Assembly (NCBI GenBank): GCA_027972325.1 | Contig: JAPMOS010000107.1 | Location: forward strand, 1 to 64,000 | Length of the DNA: 64,000 nt | From: Paratrimastix pyriformis | Lineage: Eukaryota > Preaxostyla > Paratrimastigidae | Reading direction: 5' to 3' | In this document: positions 21,677 through 32,466 of the stretch, piece after piece | How positions within the stretch are numbered: the first letter of the stretch is position 1 | Layout: each line of letters begins with the position of its first letter | Program-made: the position numbers and the translations under genes | The notes under the pieces: generated by a model | The model's input: only the letters and a program-made list of their open reading frames with translations | Told to the model about the DNA's origin: nothing | Database searches by the model: none

Positions 21677-24600
21677 TCAGGGCCGGGCCCCGGCAGGCTG
21701 CTCGCTGCTGGTGCCTGTGTCGCTCCTGGCGGGCCGTGCAAGCCCCAACGGAGCCGACGGAGCCGACGGGGCGGCTGGGGATTGGGGTTGAGGTTGGGGT
21801 TGGGCCCACTTTTGGAGGAAGTCGGCCGGCAGGGCGGACAAGGGGGCGCTCCAGTACTGGAAGCTGTTGAAGACCTCGCTGCTGCGGGTCTGGGGCTGCT
21901 CCACAGGCGGGAAAATCTCGTCGGCCAGCGCATTCAGGTCCCAAAGCCTGTGGTGGGTGTGTGTGCCTGTGAGTGGGGCCCCGCGCAGGGAGGAGGGTGG
22001 ACAGACGAGCCGAAGGACGTGTTGGCGGCCCAGACGTGGCCCGTGGGGTTGATCAGGAAGATCTTCCCCGCCGGCACGCCCACAGCTCGGTAGCTGAGGA
22101 AGTCCGTTTGCCTGTTGCCGAAGCCCCCGGCGAGTGCGCCCGGATCGGGGAAGCAGGCCAGCAGCTCGCGCAGGCAGGGGATCTTGAAGTACTCCGGGTG
22201 TCGGAGCAGCACCTGCCGTGCCCGCCCATGCCCGCCGCCAGACGTGGACAAGATGACGACGGCCATGAGCAAGAAGATGACGACGGCCATGAGCAAGAAG
22301 ATGACGACGGCCATGAGCACGGCCATGAGCAAGAAGATGACGACAGCCCGTGGGCGGCAGGCCGGCAGGCCGGCAGGGCGGGTGGGTGGGCAGACCTCGC
22401 GTGTGAAGGAGGCCAGCAGGCGGTCGGGACTGGTGATGACGGGGCCCGTCGGGAGCCTGTCGAAGGGGCCGCTGGGGATGTCCGTGGCTGTGGCGGCGGC
22501 GGGGGTGGGGCCAGCGGCACCACGAGGGGGCACCTCCTCGAAGGAGGGCAGCCCGGCGGGGGTGGGGGGCAGGGGGACCGATCGCGGCTCGGCAGGCGCG
22601 GAGCAAGGGACTGACAGGGGCGAGGGAGGCGAGGGCGAGGTTGCCGGCTCCCCGCCGGTGGTCGCGGTGGCCGTGGCGGAGCCCGAGGCGACCTGGGCCG
22701 GCCGCTGGGGATGGGGGCGGGCCTCCTTCAACAAGGCGCGGTGCCACGGCCGCAGCTGCTTCTGCAAGGCTGCGTGCAAGGCCGCCTCCTCGCGCAACCG
22801 GAGCCGCTGTCGGGCCTGCACACGGGCCACGGCGCTCCGGGCCAGCAGCTTCGCCCGCCGAGCCGACTGCGGGTCGGCCGAGGGCACCGTCGCGGAAGCG
22901 GGGCTGAGGCTGAGGCTCGCGCTGGCCCCGCCGGAGCCCCGGGCGACGGGAGCTGCTTCGGGCAGCTGTGGGGAAGGGGGCCGCCCGGCTGGACCGGCAG
23001 CGGGTGGTGCGAAGATGGGGGGGGGAGCGGGTGGGAGCGTGGCGTTGGGAGACAGGCTGGGGCCAGATGGGGCGCCTTCCCGCAGGGGGGTGGGCGAGCG
23101 CTGCCGGCCAACAGCCTCGCCACACACCGGCGTCGGGGCCGGCGTCGGGGGCGGGCCGATGGCGCGGCCGAGGAAGGACATCCGGGCCAGCGTGGCCGTG
23201 GGGGGCGTCGGGTAGCAGGTCGGCAGGGCGGCCGTCTCGAGGCCGCGCCCCGTCAGGCCCGCAGGGGGCGTGGGCGACAGGGCGAGCGGGTTCGGGGGCA
23301 GCGGGGGCACCGGCGTGGCGCTGGACCGGCCCTCGGGCCCCGGGCCGGCAGCCCCGAGGGGGGCGTGGGGGCTGGGAGACCCGGACGGGGTGGGCGAAGG
23401 GGCGGGCGCCAGAGAGGCCGACAGGTCGCTGAGGCTGACCAGCCCCAGGTGGGCCGGCCCGGCCCCGTCGAGGGGGAGCTGGTGCACCCGCTGCAGGAAG
23501 CGGCGCGTCCCCTCGGCCTGGCCGATGCTCCGCGAGGTGATGTACACGAACCGGTACCCGCTCCGGGCCAGGTGGGTGTACAGTGCGGCCACCCCGCGGT
23601 GGGACCAGTCCTGGGTGCCGGCCCCACCCAGCCCAAGGACAAGGGCAGCACGGACAGGCGGCAGCAGGGAAGGAAGGTGACTTTCCCCTCCCGGCAGGAG
23701 TGCCTGGCGGTCCCCCCCCCACTCCCTCCCTCCCGCTCCCCTTCCCGAGCCCCCACGCACCTCCCCCAAGAGGTCCCCATGAACGGGGGACCAGCCGGCG
23801 CCGGGAGCAGCTTCAGCATCCCGAGGGGCGGACCTTGCCGAAGGCCGGGAAGAGCTGCCCGCGGACGTCGGACCGGGTGATGGTCCCGTCGACGTCGCTG
23901 ACGATGATCCGGTCGGCGGCGCCCCAGAGGAAGATCGAGGCGCTTACCTGGGCGGACCCCCTCGCCACGAAGCGCACCCGGTTCTGGCCCTCCCGGAGCG
24001 GGAGCCCCTCCAGCTGGGCCGCACTGGGGTACCGGGTGCGGCGCAAGGGCGGCACCACCCCCGGTGGGGGGCGCTGGAGGCCCACGGAAGACACCGACAC
24101 GGCCGCGGCAGGCTTCGGTGTCGAGCGGGCCGCCCCGTCAGCAAGCGGAGCCCCCGACGGACGGGCCTGCAGCGGGAGCGGGAGCGGGGGCAGCGGCACG
24201 GGTGGTGGGGCGAGAGCCTCATCTCCATCCCCCGGCTGCGACCGACTGGCGGGGGGCGAAGGTGCGCTGGTGGAGAGGGCCGGCGAGGAGAGGAGGCGCG
24301 AGGACGCTGGGGGCGGGCTGGGCAGGATGGGCAACGAGCCGGCCTCCGAGGGCGCCTCGGCCTCGGCGGGGCTGCCCGGCGACGGCTGGCGATCGTCCCG
24401 AAGGGCTGGCGGAGCGGCCATGGTCACCCGTGCGGCGCTGCGGCCAGGGGGCGGTGCCGAGGAGGCAGCAGCATCGGCGGGGGGCGAATCGGCATCGCTG
24501 CAACGAGGCAGATGAACGCGGGGACGACCGGGTGATGGAAACCGCCGGGGAGCGGGCTGATAATGCTGCGGACCGTTTCCTGCCGCCCCAGAAGTGGAGC

Positions 24601-26530
24601 TTGCCGAGCCAGGCTCGCCTGTGGCCGCCCGGAGGCATGCCGCCCTCGGGCGGAGCGACCTGTGGCGAGCCGGCCGCAACAACACCCGCACCCGCACCCG
24701 CAACAACACCCGCACCCGCACCCGCACCCGCACCCGCACCCGCACCCGCACCCGCTCGGCCGGGGATGGGGGGCAGCAGCCGGGGCAGCGGCACGGTCGG
24801 TGGCGGGCGGGCCTCGTCGTCAGTGACCGGCGAGATGCCCGCCGGGAGCGCGGAGCCCGATGAGGTGGTGGCGGGAGGTGGCGAGCTGGCCGAGGGGGAT
24901 GAATCGAATCCGCCCGAAGAAACGGGGGACAAGGAGCCATTCGTGGGGCTGCCCATGTCCGTGGGGGCGTCCATGTCGGTGGTCGGCCCTTCATCCCCGT
25001 CCTCATCCTCGGCGTTTCCCCAGGGCACGGGCGCCGGGTCGGGCACCTCCAAGGCCGTCGGTGGTCGCTGCTGCTGCTGCTGCTGCTCCTCCATGACGCG
25101 CCTCCGGACCGCCAGCCATGTCTGCCAATCCTGATGCCGCTTCCGGTGGGCCTGTGCCGAGCGCATCTTTGCGTCTCGCACAAGGGTCTTGGGCAGTCGC
25201 CCCACTCGGAGCGGGTCGGCCCCCGGGCCCCGCTCGGCGGCTGCGGCGGCGAGCCTTTCGAGGGCCTCGTCGAGGCCGTCATCGAGGAGCCGCTCCTCGT
25301 CCATCATCCCGGTCGGCCCCCGATCCTGAACGGGATGCACTCCGCGGGGCTCCGAGACGGACCGCCGCGGGGGGGCGGCCGGTTCCGGGGCTTTGGGAAG
25401 CGATGCCGGCGCCTCTTTGGCGGCTCTTTGCCGCCGCGAAAAGGGCCACCAGGAGCGGGGCCGGTCCCCGGTTGGGCGGTCCCCAGGGGCCGGAGCGGCT
25501 TGGGCCGACGTGCCCATGGCCTGATCTGGGTCCGTCAATGTGCCGGGCCCGCGGAGCGGGACCACATCGGGCCCGTTCCACTCAGCCCCCATGGTGGACG
25601 GGAGTGGGCCCTTGACGCCCATCTGGCCGGGCCCCGACAGGGTCGTCCACGAAAGACTCGCAGCAGACGAACCGGGCACCCCCGAGGAAAATGCATGTAG
25701 AGGGCTGGGTGTAGCCAGGGCTGCCGAGGTGGAGGCAAAGGCAGTGAGCAAAGCGCAGCGAGGGCGGGGGGCGGCCACAGACGGGGCAGGGCGGACGTTC
25801 GTGGGTACGATGGCGTCCCAGAGGCATGCTGGGGTGGGGACAGCCGAGCGGTGGCGGTGAGAGAATGAACGCGGGTGTGTCAGGACGAGTGTTGATCGAT
25901 GCAGATGCTGGACCCTCCCTGGGTTCTCTTGCGGGAGGGAGGGAGGGAGGGAGGAGGAGGGGGGGGGGGGGGGGGGGGGGGGATACCAGACCAGCCAGAG
26001 ATCCACGCGAGAGTCGTCCATCTTTCCCTAGAAGAAAATCAGTCCACACCGCGCGAGGGGGAAGAGTCGGCGGACCTCCATCACGAAAAAAGCGATTCCG
26101 TCGCTGTCGATTGACATGGTGAAATCGGGAATAAGTTGATCATTGACATAGATTTGCACCTAAGAGTGTGCCATCCATTGCGAAAAGTTCACAAACATAA
26201 TTGTGCAGAACCTACCTTTTTTTCGTTGGATCGAAACAGTTTCATCTTGCCGAACCGCACATTCCAAGGGGTGCTGCGCAAAGACCCGTCTTTCTGTTTC
26301 ACTACAATGATATCTGTGCTCCCTGTACGAGTAGCCGCATTGTAGTCCAGCGCATGACCCACGCCCGCGAGCAGCCGCTTGATGATTCCCTTCTGGGTCT
26401 GGGATAGAGAAGCAACCCCATTGTTTGGAGCGATTAGATCGGAGAGATCGTCGGGCTCAGGTTCTGTCCGAGGCTGTGCCGTGCGCGCGGAGTCTTTGAC
26501 AAGATGAACAGCCGCAAGAGCCTGGTCGCT
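21677..26530 (-). CDS. LPIN: Lipin, Mg-dependent phosphatidate phosphatase
   Basis: Converts phosphatidate to diacylglycerol at the ER/nuclear membrane (Pah1/lipin family). The N-LIP domain is at about 26430-26110: GSTDIIVVKQKDGS, WNVRFGKMKLFRS, then IYVNDQLIPDF after an intron. A long disordered Ser/Pro-rich middle follows. The C-LIP/HAD domain starts with RIIVSDVDGTITRSD near 23880-23920, which carries the DxDxT catalytic motif, then DWSHRGVAALYTHL, YRFVYITSRSIGQAEGTRRF, LPTGPVITSPDRLLASFTRE, HPEYFKIPCLRELLACFPD, and GFGNRQTDFLSYRAVGV. Between FLQRVHQ and LPTGPV lie about 330 extra in-frame residues. It ends with the family-like SSEVFNSFQYWSAPL. No in-frame ATG precedes the N-LIP exon back to a stop near 26531, so a tiny upstream 5' exon is likely and the start is unresolved. 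Divergent to the S28 peptidase. Confidence 0.9.
22255..22345. repeat. 21-bp minisatellite in lipin intron
   Basis: Units of about 21 bp (AAGAAGATGACGACGGCCATG-like), four or five copies with one partial. It lies between the GTCTG donor after FTRE and the acceptor before VLLRHPEYF, hence intronic. Confidence 0.8.
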
Positions 26531-26535
26531 TCAGG

Positions 26536-28608
26536 ATGATGCGCTTTTTGACTGCGTTCCTCTGTTTTTCTGTGGTGTTAGGTGTAAGGTCGGCCTTCTC
26601 CCGAGCTTTGTTCTAAACCATCGAATTAGCCGCACCAAGCAACACTTTCAGACCCTGCTCTGGCAGGAGGCCGAGGGTGAGGCTACCAACGGCGCTGCTC
26701 CCGAACTTTGGTTCACTCAGCAAAAGCTGAACCACTTCGACCTCTCCGATAGCCGTACCTGGTCGCAGAAATATTATGTCTGCATCTTGGTTCGCTCCCT
26801 TTTTGATGCATTGCGTTTTTCTTCAGGTGAACGATTCTTTCTGGGGAGGTCCTGGCAGCCCTATCTTTTTGATGCTTGGTGGTGAAGGACCCGTGAATCC
26901 CAACTGTGTCGGCGGACGTTTCGTCTTTGCCGATTGGGCCCAAAAATTCAAGGCCATGGCCATCTGCGTGGAGCATCGGTTTTACGGCAAATCCATTCCC
27001 ACCAAGGATGTTTCGACTGATTCACTGAAGTATCTTTCAAGCGACCAGGCTCTTGCCGATTATGCCCTCTTCCGGCAATTCATTGCCCAGAAATACAATG
27101 CCCCGGTCTGCATCATCTTGGGGTTGGTTTTGCGCTCTCATCCCCACGCATCTCACGCTGGCGCCACGGTGTTGGAATAGGCCTCGAAGTGGATTGCATT
27201 CGGCGGCTCTTATTCCGGATCGCTTGCCGCCTGGCAGCGCATCAAGTACCCCCACCTTTTTGCGGGCGCCCTGGCCTCGTCGGCCCCCGTGTTGGCGAAG
27301 GAAGATTACCCCGAGTACTTCGACGTCGTCCAGAAGAGTCTCGGCCCCGCCTGCGCCTCGAGGGTTCAGCAGGCCACCGCCAAAGTTGACGCCCTCCTCG
27401 ACACCCCCGCCGGCCGCCGCCAGCTTGAGGTCCGGGCCGACTGGCGGGGCGCCTTTGGGTTCCGCTTCTTCCTGGTTGGCCTGTTCACCATCCCATGTCC
27501 CCCCTCCCCTACCCCCTACCCTACCCCCAGCAACTCTTCGGGACGTGTGACCCCATCAGCAGCGACCAGGATGCCCAGCAGTTTGCCGAGTCCATCTCGG
27601 ACCCCATCTGCGGGGTGGTCCAGTACAACCTCGACAACAACGGCCATAAGATGAACATCGGTCCGAGGCTCGCCCCCGCCCGAACCCCGTGGGTGAGCGC
27701 CCTTGACCTTGGGCCTCACGCTTTTCCTCTGCTTCCCGTAGACCAAATGTGCAGCCTGCTGACCGCCGGCAGCGATCCTCTCCAAGCCTACGCGAACGCC
27801 ATCCAGGTCGTCAACAACCAGACTGGGGTCCGCGGCTGCCCTCGGCTCCCTCCCTCTCCTGCCCCGGGCAGTCGGGGCTGCCATTTTATGCGGCGGCTGT
27901 GCCCTTGGCGCGCAGGGGAGTTGCATCGACTCGAGCTACCAGGCCATGCTGCGGCAGATGCGCGACACCAGCCCTAGCTCCGAGTTCCTCTCGTCCCGCT
28001 CATGGACCTACCAGACATGCATCGAGGTTTGCTGGCCCGCCTTGGCTTCCATTCGGCTTCCATCTCCTCCCTTCCTTCCTGCTCACCATCCCCCCCCCCC
28101 CCCCCCCCCCCCCCCCCCGCTCCGTCTAGTTCGGCTACTTCCAGCGCACCAAGGACGGCATGTCGCCTTTCTCGACCCGCATTACGCTGCCTTTCTTCGA
28201 GCAGATCTGCAAGGACGTCTACGGGGCTCCCCTCATCCCCGACACCGCTTGGATCAACACCTACTAGTCTGTCCTGCACGGCGCCCACCTTGTTTATCAT
28301 GGTCTCCTCCCTGCCTCCTCCAGCGGTGCCACCCACCCCGTGGCCACCAATATTGTCTACCCCAACGGTGGCGTGGACCCTTGGCATGTTCTCGGCGTCC
28401 TGGAGGACATTAGCCCCGAGCAACCCCATTATCTCATCCAGAACACCGGTCTGCCCCGAATCACGATCAACATAATGCTGATTTTACTCCTTCTCACCCA
28501 CCCACAGCCCACTGCGCCGACCTTTATGCCCCACGCGACAGCGATGATGGTCAGCTGAAGACTTTCCGTCAGCAGGCTCTGATGCTGCTCCAAAAGTGGC
28601 TCGCGTAA
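26536..28608 (+). CDS. Secreted/lysosomal S28 serine peptidase (PRSS16/Pro-X carboxypeptidase type)
   Basis: Serine exopeptidase of family S28, expected in lysosome, vacuole or outside the cell. It begins with a signal peptide (MMRFLTAFLCFSVVL, first ATG at 26536). Then come WFTQQKLNHFD, FWGGPGSPIFLMLGGEGPVN, ICVEHRFYGKS, LADYALFRQFIAQKY, and the nucleophile motif GGSYSGSLAAW (Ser in GxSYxG). The Asp is in VYPNGGVDPWHVLG and the His in AHCADLYAPRDSDDG, so the whole catalytic triad is present. Introns were placed by frame: GTCTG donors after WSQKYY and after YNAP, and one at about 28268-28323 that joins WINTY to YGATHPV. One intron carries a C homopolymer (28089-28118) just before its 3' splice site. 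Full length for the family; ends KWLA. Confidence 0.92.
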
Positions 28609-29172
28609 ATACAGTTTTCTCCTCAACAATAACAGCAATATCTGATCTCCCTTTTGCCTTGGGGGTGCCGGCTCCAGGGGATTTCCGTGGCGGCTCGTGG
28701 CAGGGCATCATACCCCACTCCCTGGAGCAAATTTATCTTTGAAAAGTCTGTCCCGCGAAGAAATCCCCGACTATTTCTCGAGTCCAGCTGTCTGAGAAAA
28801 AAGAAAAAATATCGAAGACCGGCATTCCGGTGCTGGACAAAAGCAGCCAATATGGACCGCTGGTCCTTCAAAGAGCGAGGAAGTTTCGGAGTTTTCTCGA
28901 GGAATGTGCTGCCAGCAGGATGTTGGTGCAGGTTTGTGGATGATCTTGAATTCCACGTTTCACCCCGCGGTTCCACGGCCGTCCAGTTTGATCCGAGAGA
29001 AATGCTCCAAAATTGGGAGGTCTGTCTGGCTTGACTCTCTAGCACGAGAAATTTATTGTTTGGCCTCAAGGAAATCCCCGCGGAAAAGTCCGAAGAAAAG
29101 GAAAAGTCCGGAACTTCATCAACACGCGGGAGGCATCCCACGACTGCTGCCGCGCTCCGTGACACTTTGTAT
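28609..29172. other. AT-richer spacer with competing open frames
   Basis: Between the S28 peptidase and the Kelch gene. A plus-strand frame (about 28654-29034) and a minus-strand frame (about 29165-28623) are both open over most of it, and neither resembles a family I know. It probably holds the peptidase 3' UTR and the Kelch promoter and 5' UTR, or one small unrecognised gene. Confidence 0.4.
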
Positions 29173-32019
29173 ATGATGGATTATGTCGAAAATAATTCGA
29201 GCCAGATCAGACCAGATGGTCATTATCGTGATTTTCTCCTTCTCTCGCATATTTTTTTGTTAGATGGCTCCATGCCTCGGCGCATGAAGGCGCGACCTGG
29301 TCTGTGGGCTCCGCCTTTTCCTGGCAGCCGGATCGGCGTCCTTCCCCGTCCCTGTCTCCACCTCCCTTGCCCCCCGCCTCGTGGGCTTTGTGGCCCTGCA
29401 GATCTTCCCCTGGGCTCGTCGACCCCCTGGATTGCCCCCGGTGACCCGGCCTCGGAGCCGGCCGGTGGGTGCGCCTCGGGGAACCCCAACCCGTTCGTGG
29501 GCATCCCCCTGGGCATTGGGCGCCACTCGCATCAGCGGTTCCTCTTCGGGGCGGCAGGCTCTCCCATGTCCCCGGTGGCCATGGCCATGGAGAGCAAGCC
29601 CCCCGGTGGGAGCCTCACCACGGCCACGGCCACCCCCCTGCCAGGCTCGCCCTCGGCCCCGCCTTCCCCGGGGTCGTTCTTCTCGCCCTCGCCCTGCCCC
29701 CCGGCGGGCCCCGCGACCCCGACCCCCGCCGCCGCGGCCCCCCTCCCCCTCCCGCTGGCCCTCCCGCCCGCCATGAGCCCCGCCTCGGCAGGGGCGGGCG
29801 GCTCGCTCTCGCCCCCGTCGCCCCCTAAGGGCGGGTCGGCATCGGAGGCCCAGCTGGCCTCCCTTCGGGCCGCCCCTGCCGAGCATGCAGCCACCGCCCT
29901 TGCGTCGGCCTTCTCCGAAGTCGGGTGCGGGCGGGTCTGTTCACAGCAGCCCGTCCGGGACGCCCCTGGAGGCCGTCAGCTGGCAGGGAGGGGGGCTCAT
30001 CCCTGGGGCTGCCTCCGCGTCCAGCCTGTTCACTGGACCCCCGGCCCTCTGGCCGCTCGGTTATGCCGCCCGATCGCAGGAGGGGCCCTTGCTGCTGAGC
30101 GTGGCCTCGATGGGGCCGCTCATGGGCTACCCCGAGGCCCCGGTGCCGCCGCCCTTCCAGTGGCGCAAACTGGACTTCTTCCAGACGAGCAGCTCCCTGC
30201 CCCCGGCCCTGGCCGGCCACGCAGCCGACCTTTGCGGCTCGCAGCTCCTCGCCCTGGGCGGCCCCTGCGTGGGTGGCGTCGTCGAGGTCTGCCCCGCACC
30301 TCCGTATCCCTTTGTGTGCCCTGCCCCCCTTGGGCCGTGGCGGTTCCTCCTCTAGATGGTCACGGGGGGAGGGGGGGGGGGGGGGGCATGGTCATCATAC
30401 CACTTCTTTCCGCTCCGCGGGGGCCGGGGCAGGACGATCACAACGTGCACATCATCGACATGCTCCAGGAGCGCTACGAGACGCGCAACATCGGCTACCA
30501 CGGGGTGGCCTCCCCCACGGGGTACTTCCGGGCGACGGTGGTCACGTGGCCCGCCGCCCCCGCCCAGGGGCGGGGCAACGCCATGCTGGTCTTCGGGGGC
30601 CAGTCGCCCCGCGACCGCAAGTTCTCCGACAACCTCTACCGGATCGACCTGGGTCTGCCCGCCACAGCCGCCTCCACAGCCGCCGCCACAGCCGCCGCCA
30701 CAGCGACGACCTCGAGCGGGCCAGTGGGCTGCTGTTGGCGGCTCTTCTCACCCCAGGGGACTCGCTGCTCGGGGCGGGCAGAGAAATGGACGTGGACCCT
30801 GCAAGAGACCACCGGCACGCGGCCCTCGCCCCGCTGGTCACACAAGGCCCTCGTGTACAAGAACAAGATGTGGGTCTACGGCGGCTCCACCGACGAGGGC
30901 CAGTCCAACGACCTTTACGCGCTCGATCTTGGTCCGCCCTCCCTCGCAGATGGTTCCGGTTCCGGTTCCGGTTCCGGTTCCGGTTCCGGTTCCGGTTCCG
31001 GTTTCGGTTTCGGTTCCGGTTCGGGCCTGGCGGGTGAAGGCCACTCCTTCACTGGCGGTGCCCTTGGGGCGGGGCGGGGCGCAGACACGTGGGAGTGGAC
31101 CCGGGTACTGCTGATGCCGCGGCTGCGCATCCCCGACCAGGCCGCACCGGGGGCGGGCTTCTTCAAGGCGCCCGTCCTGCGCGCCAGCCCGATGGGGCCG
31201 CACCCCGGGGTGGCCTCCATGCCGGGCGGCCTGGCGGGCAGCTCCATGCCGGGGATGCCCATCGCCCCGGGGATGCCCGCCCTGGCGCCCCTCGCGGCCG
31301 GGACCACCCTGCCCGCCCTCAACCTGCCCGCCATCCACCCCCACCCCCACCCCCACGCCCTGCCCGCCATTCCCTCCACACCCCTGCGCCCCTTCGTGGC
31401 CACGCACCCCCAGCTGCAGCAACAGCCACAGCAGCTGCAGCAGCAGCCACAGCAGCAAGCGGGAGGTCCCGCCCAGGGGCCCCTGCCAGTGCTTGTTGGA
31501 CCGGGCGGGTTGCCCTCGCTGCCCTGCAGCTCGTCCCCCTTCCGGAACGCCCACTCGATGGTGCTGTACGGCCACAAGGCGATCGTCTTCGGGGGCTGGA
31601 ACACGTGCGACTGCAACGACACCTTCGAGATCGACCTGGACTCGTGCACCTGGGCCCCCATCGACACCACCGGGCCCCTGCCCCCCTCGCGGAACGCCCA
31701 CACGGCCGTCCTGTACGGCGACTGGATGTGCATCTTCGGGGGCCACCACGCGGGCTACTACCTGAACGACGTGCACGCCCTCAACCTGGTCAGCCGCCAG
31801 TGGCACTCCATCGCCGCCCAGGCGCCTCCGCCCGCCCGGTGCGACCACGTGGCCGCCATCCAGGGCCCCAAGATGCTCGTCTTCGGGGGCGGCCAGAATC
31901 CGCCCTACCGCTTCTCCGACGCCCACGCCCTCGACCTGAGCGGCCTGGCGGCCTTCCTCCCCCCCGTCTCTCCGGCCCCAGGCCCGGCCCCATCGATGGC
32001 CGGCCACCCGAGCAGGTAG
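29173..32019 (+). CDS. Kelch-repeat beta-propeller protein
   Basis: Contains Kelch repeats with the usual hydrophobic-GG and spaced Tyr/Trp pattern: NAMLVFGGQSPRDRKFSDNL, WSHKALVYKNKMWVYGGSTD, NAHSMVLYGHKAIVFGGWNT, NAHTAVLYGDWMCIFGGHHA, VAAIQGPKMLVFGGGQNPP. The N-terminal third is Ser/Pro/Ala-rich and probably disordered; a Gln-rich stretch lies near 31410-31460. Introns at about 30285-30430 (with a G run), 30650-30780 and 30931-31086 open GTCTG or GTCCG and excise low-complexity sequence. Role unknown: a scaffold or substrate adaptor is typical. No BTB, F-box or other partner domain seen. The start is uncertain: ATG-ATG at 29173 with a possible intron at about 29219-29264, or ATG at 29272. 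A frame switch near 29890-29930 is unexplained. Confidence 0.75.
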   Translation: MMDYVENNSSQIRPDGHYRDFLLLSHIFLLDGSMPRRMKARPGLWAPPFPGSRIGVLPRPCLHLPCPPPRGLCGPADLPLGSSTPWIAPGDPASEPAGGCASGNPNPFVGIPLGIGRHSHQRFLFGAAGSPMSPVAMAMESKPPGGSLTTATATPLPGSPSAPPSPGSFFSPSPCPPAGPATPTPAAAAPLPLPLALPPAMSPASAGAGGSLSPPSPPKGGSASEAQLASLRAAPAEHAATALASAFSEVGCGRVCSQQPVRDAPGGRQLAGRGAHPWGCLRVQPVHWTPGPLAARLCRPIAGGALAAERGLDGAAHGLPRGPGAAALPVAQTGLLPDEQLPAPGPGRPRSRPLRLAAPRPGRPLRGWRRRGLPRTSVSLCVPCPPWAVAVPPLDGHGGRGGGGGMVIIPLLSAPRGPGQDDHNVHIIDMLQERYETRNIGYHGVASPTGYFRATVVTWPAAPAQGRGNAMLVFGGQSPRDRKFSDNLYRIDLGLPATAASTAAATAAATATTSSGPVGCCWRLFSPQGTRCSGRAEKWTWTLQETTGTRPSPRWSHKALVYKNKMWVYGGSTDEGQSNDLYALDLGPPSLADGSGSGSGSGSGSGSGSGFGFGSGSGLAGEGHSFTGGALGAGRGADTWEWTRVLLMPRLRIPDQAAPGAGFFKAPVLRASPMGPHPGVASMPGGLAGSSMPGMPIAPGMPALAPLAAGTTLPALNLPAIHPHPHPHALPAIPSTPLRPFVATHPQLQQQPQQLQQQPQQQAGGPAQGPLPVLVGPGGLPSLPCSSSPFRNAHSMVLYGHKAIVFGGWNTCDCNDTFEIDLDSCTWAPIDTTGPLPPSRNAHTAVLYGDWMCIFGGHHAGYYLNDVHALNLVSRQWHSIAAQAPPPARCDHVAAIQGPKMLVFGGGQNPPYRFSDAHALDLSGLAAFLPPVSPAPGPAPSMAGHPSR
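30955..31022. repeat. (GGTTCC)n hexamer
   Basis: About eleven hexamers. Read through they would encode Ser-Gly, but they lie between a GTCCG donor after LYALDLG and an acceptor before DTWEWTRV, so an intron is likelier. Confidence 0.85.
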
Positions 32020-32466
32020 TCCATACCCGCCAGGCCAGGGTGCCTGCCACTTGTTTTCGGGTCGCGAGGCGCCCGCGCAATTTGCGTCCCGGAGCCCCTC
32101 GCGGCCCGGCACTCGCGGCCCGGCATCGCCATTCGCCGCGTGCCCGTGCCTCTGCCCTGGCCGCATCAAGGGGTGCGCCCCGCCACTCCCATCTCGCGGT
32201 CCAGAGTTCCTTCTTTTTTGCTCGTTCGTTCAGAGCCAGTTTTCTCTACTTCTTCGCATGTTGCGGCACGTGCCATTATTATGTGTGTATGCATGATGTA
32301 TTCATTTGGGAGCTTGTTTGGTCTACTGTTCAGATCCATTGCTGTTTCCTCCGAGGCGAGGCATCCATGCTGCCCCATTATCCTTCGCCGGCGGAGAGCA
32401 CCTCCCACCCTGCTCGGAGCAGACAGCCGTGGTGTCAGACTTGACCTTGGCGATAAGCAAAGCGGG
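32020..32466. other. Spacer between Kelch gene and DTD
   Basis: No gene seen. The first half is GC-rich. Base composition falls sharply from about 32200 (T-rich), as at other 5' ends in this window, suggesting the DTD promoter. Confidence 0.5.

Noticed and set aside
27480-27540. Frameshift in the S28 peptidase near 27470-27540
   Set aside because: A GTTGGCC...CCCCAG-type short intron restores phase to FGTCDPISSDQDAQ, so no disruption is needed.
28255-28330. In-frame stop (TAG) after WINTY in the S28 peptidase
   Set aside because: The TA before a GTCTG donor joins a C after a CCAG acceptor, giving Tyr and the conserved YGATHPV.
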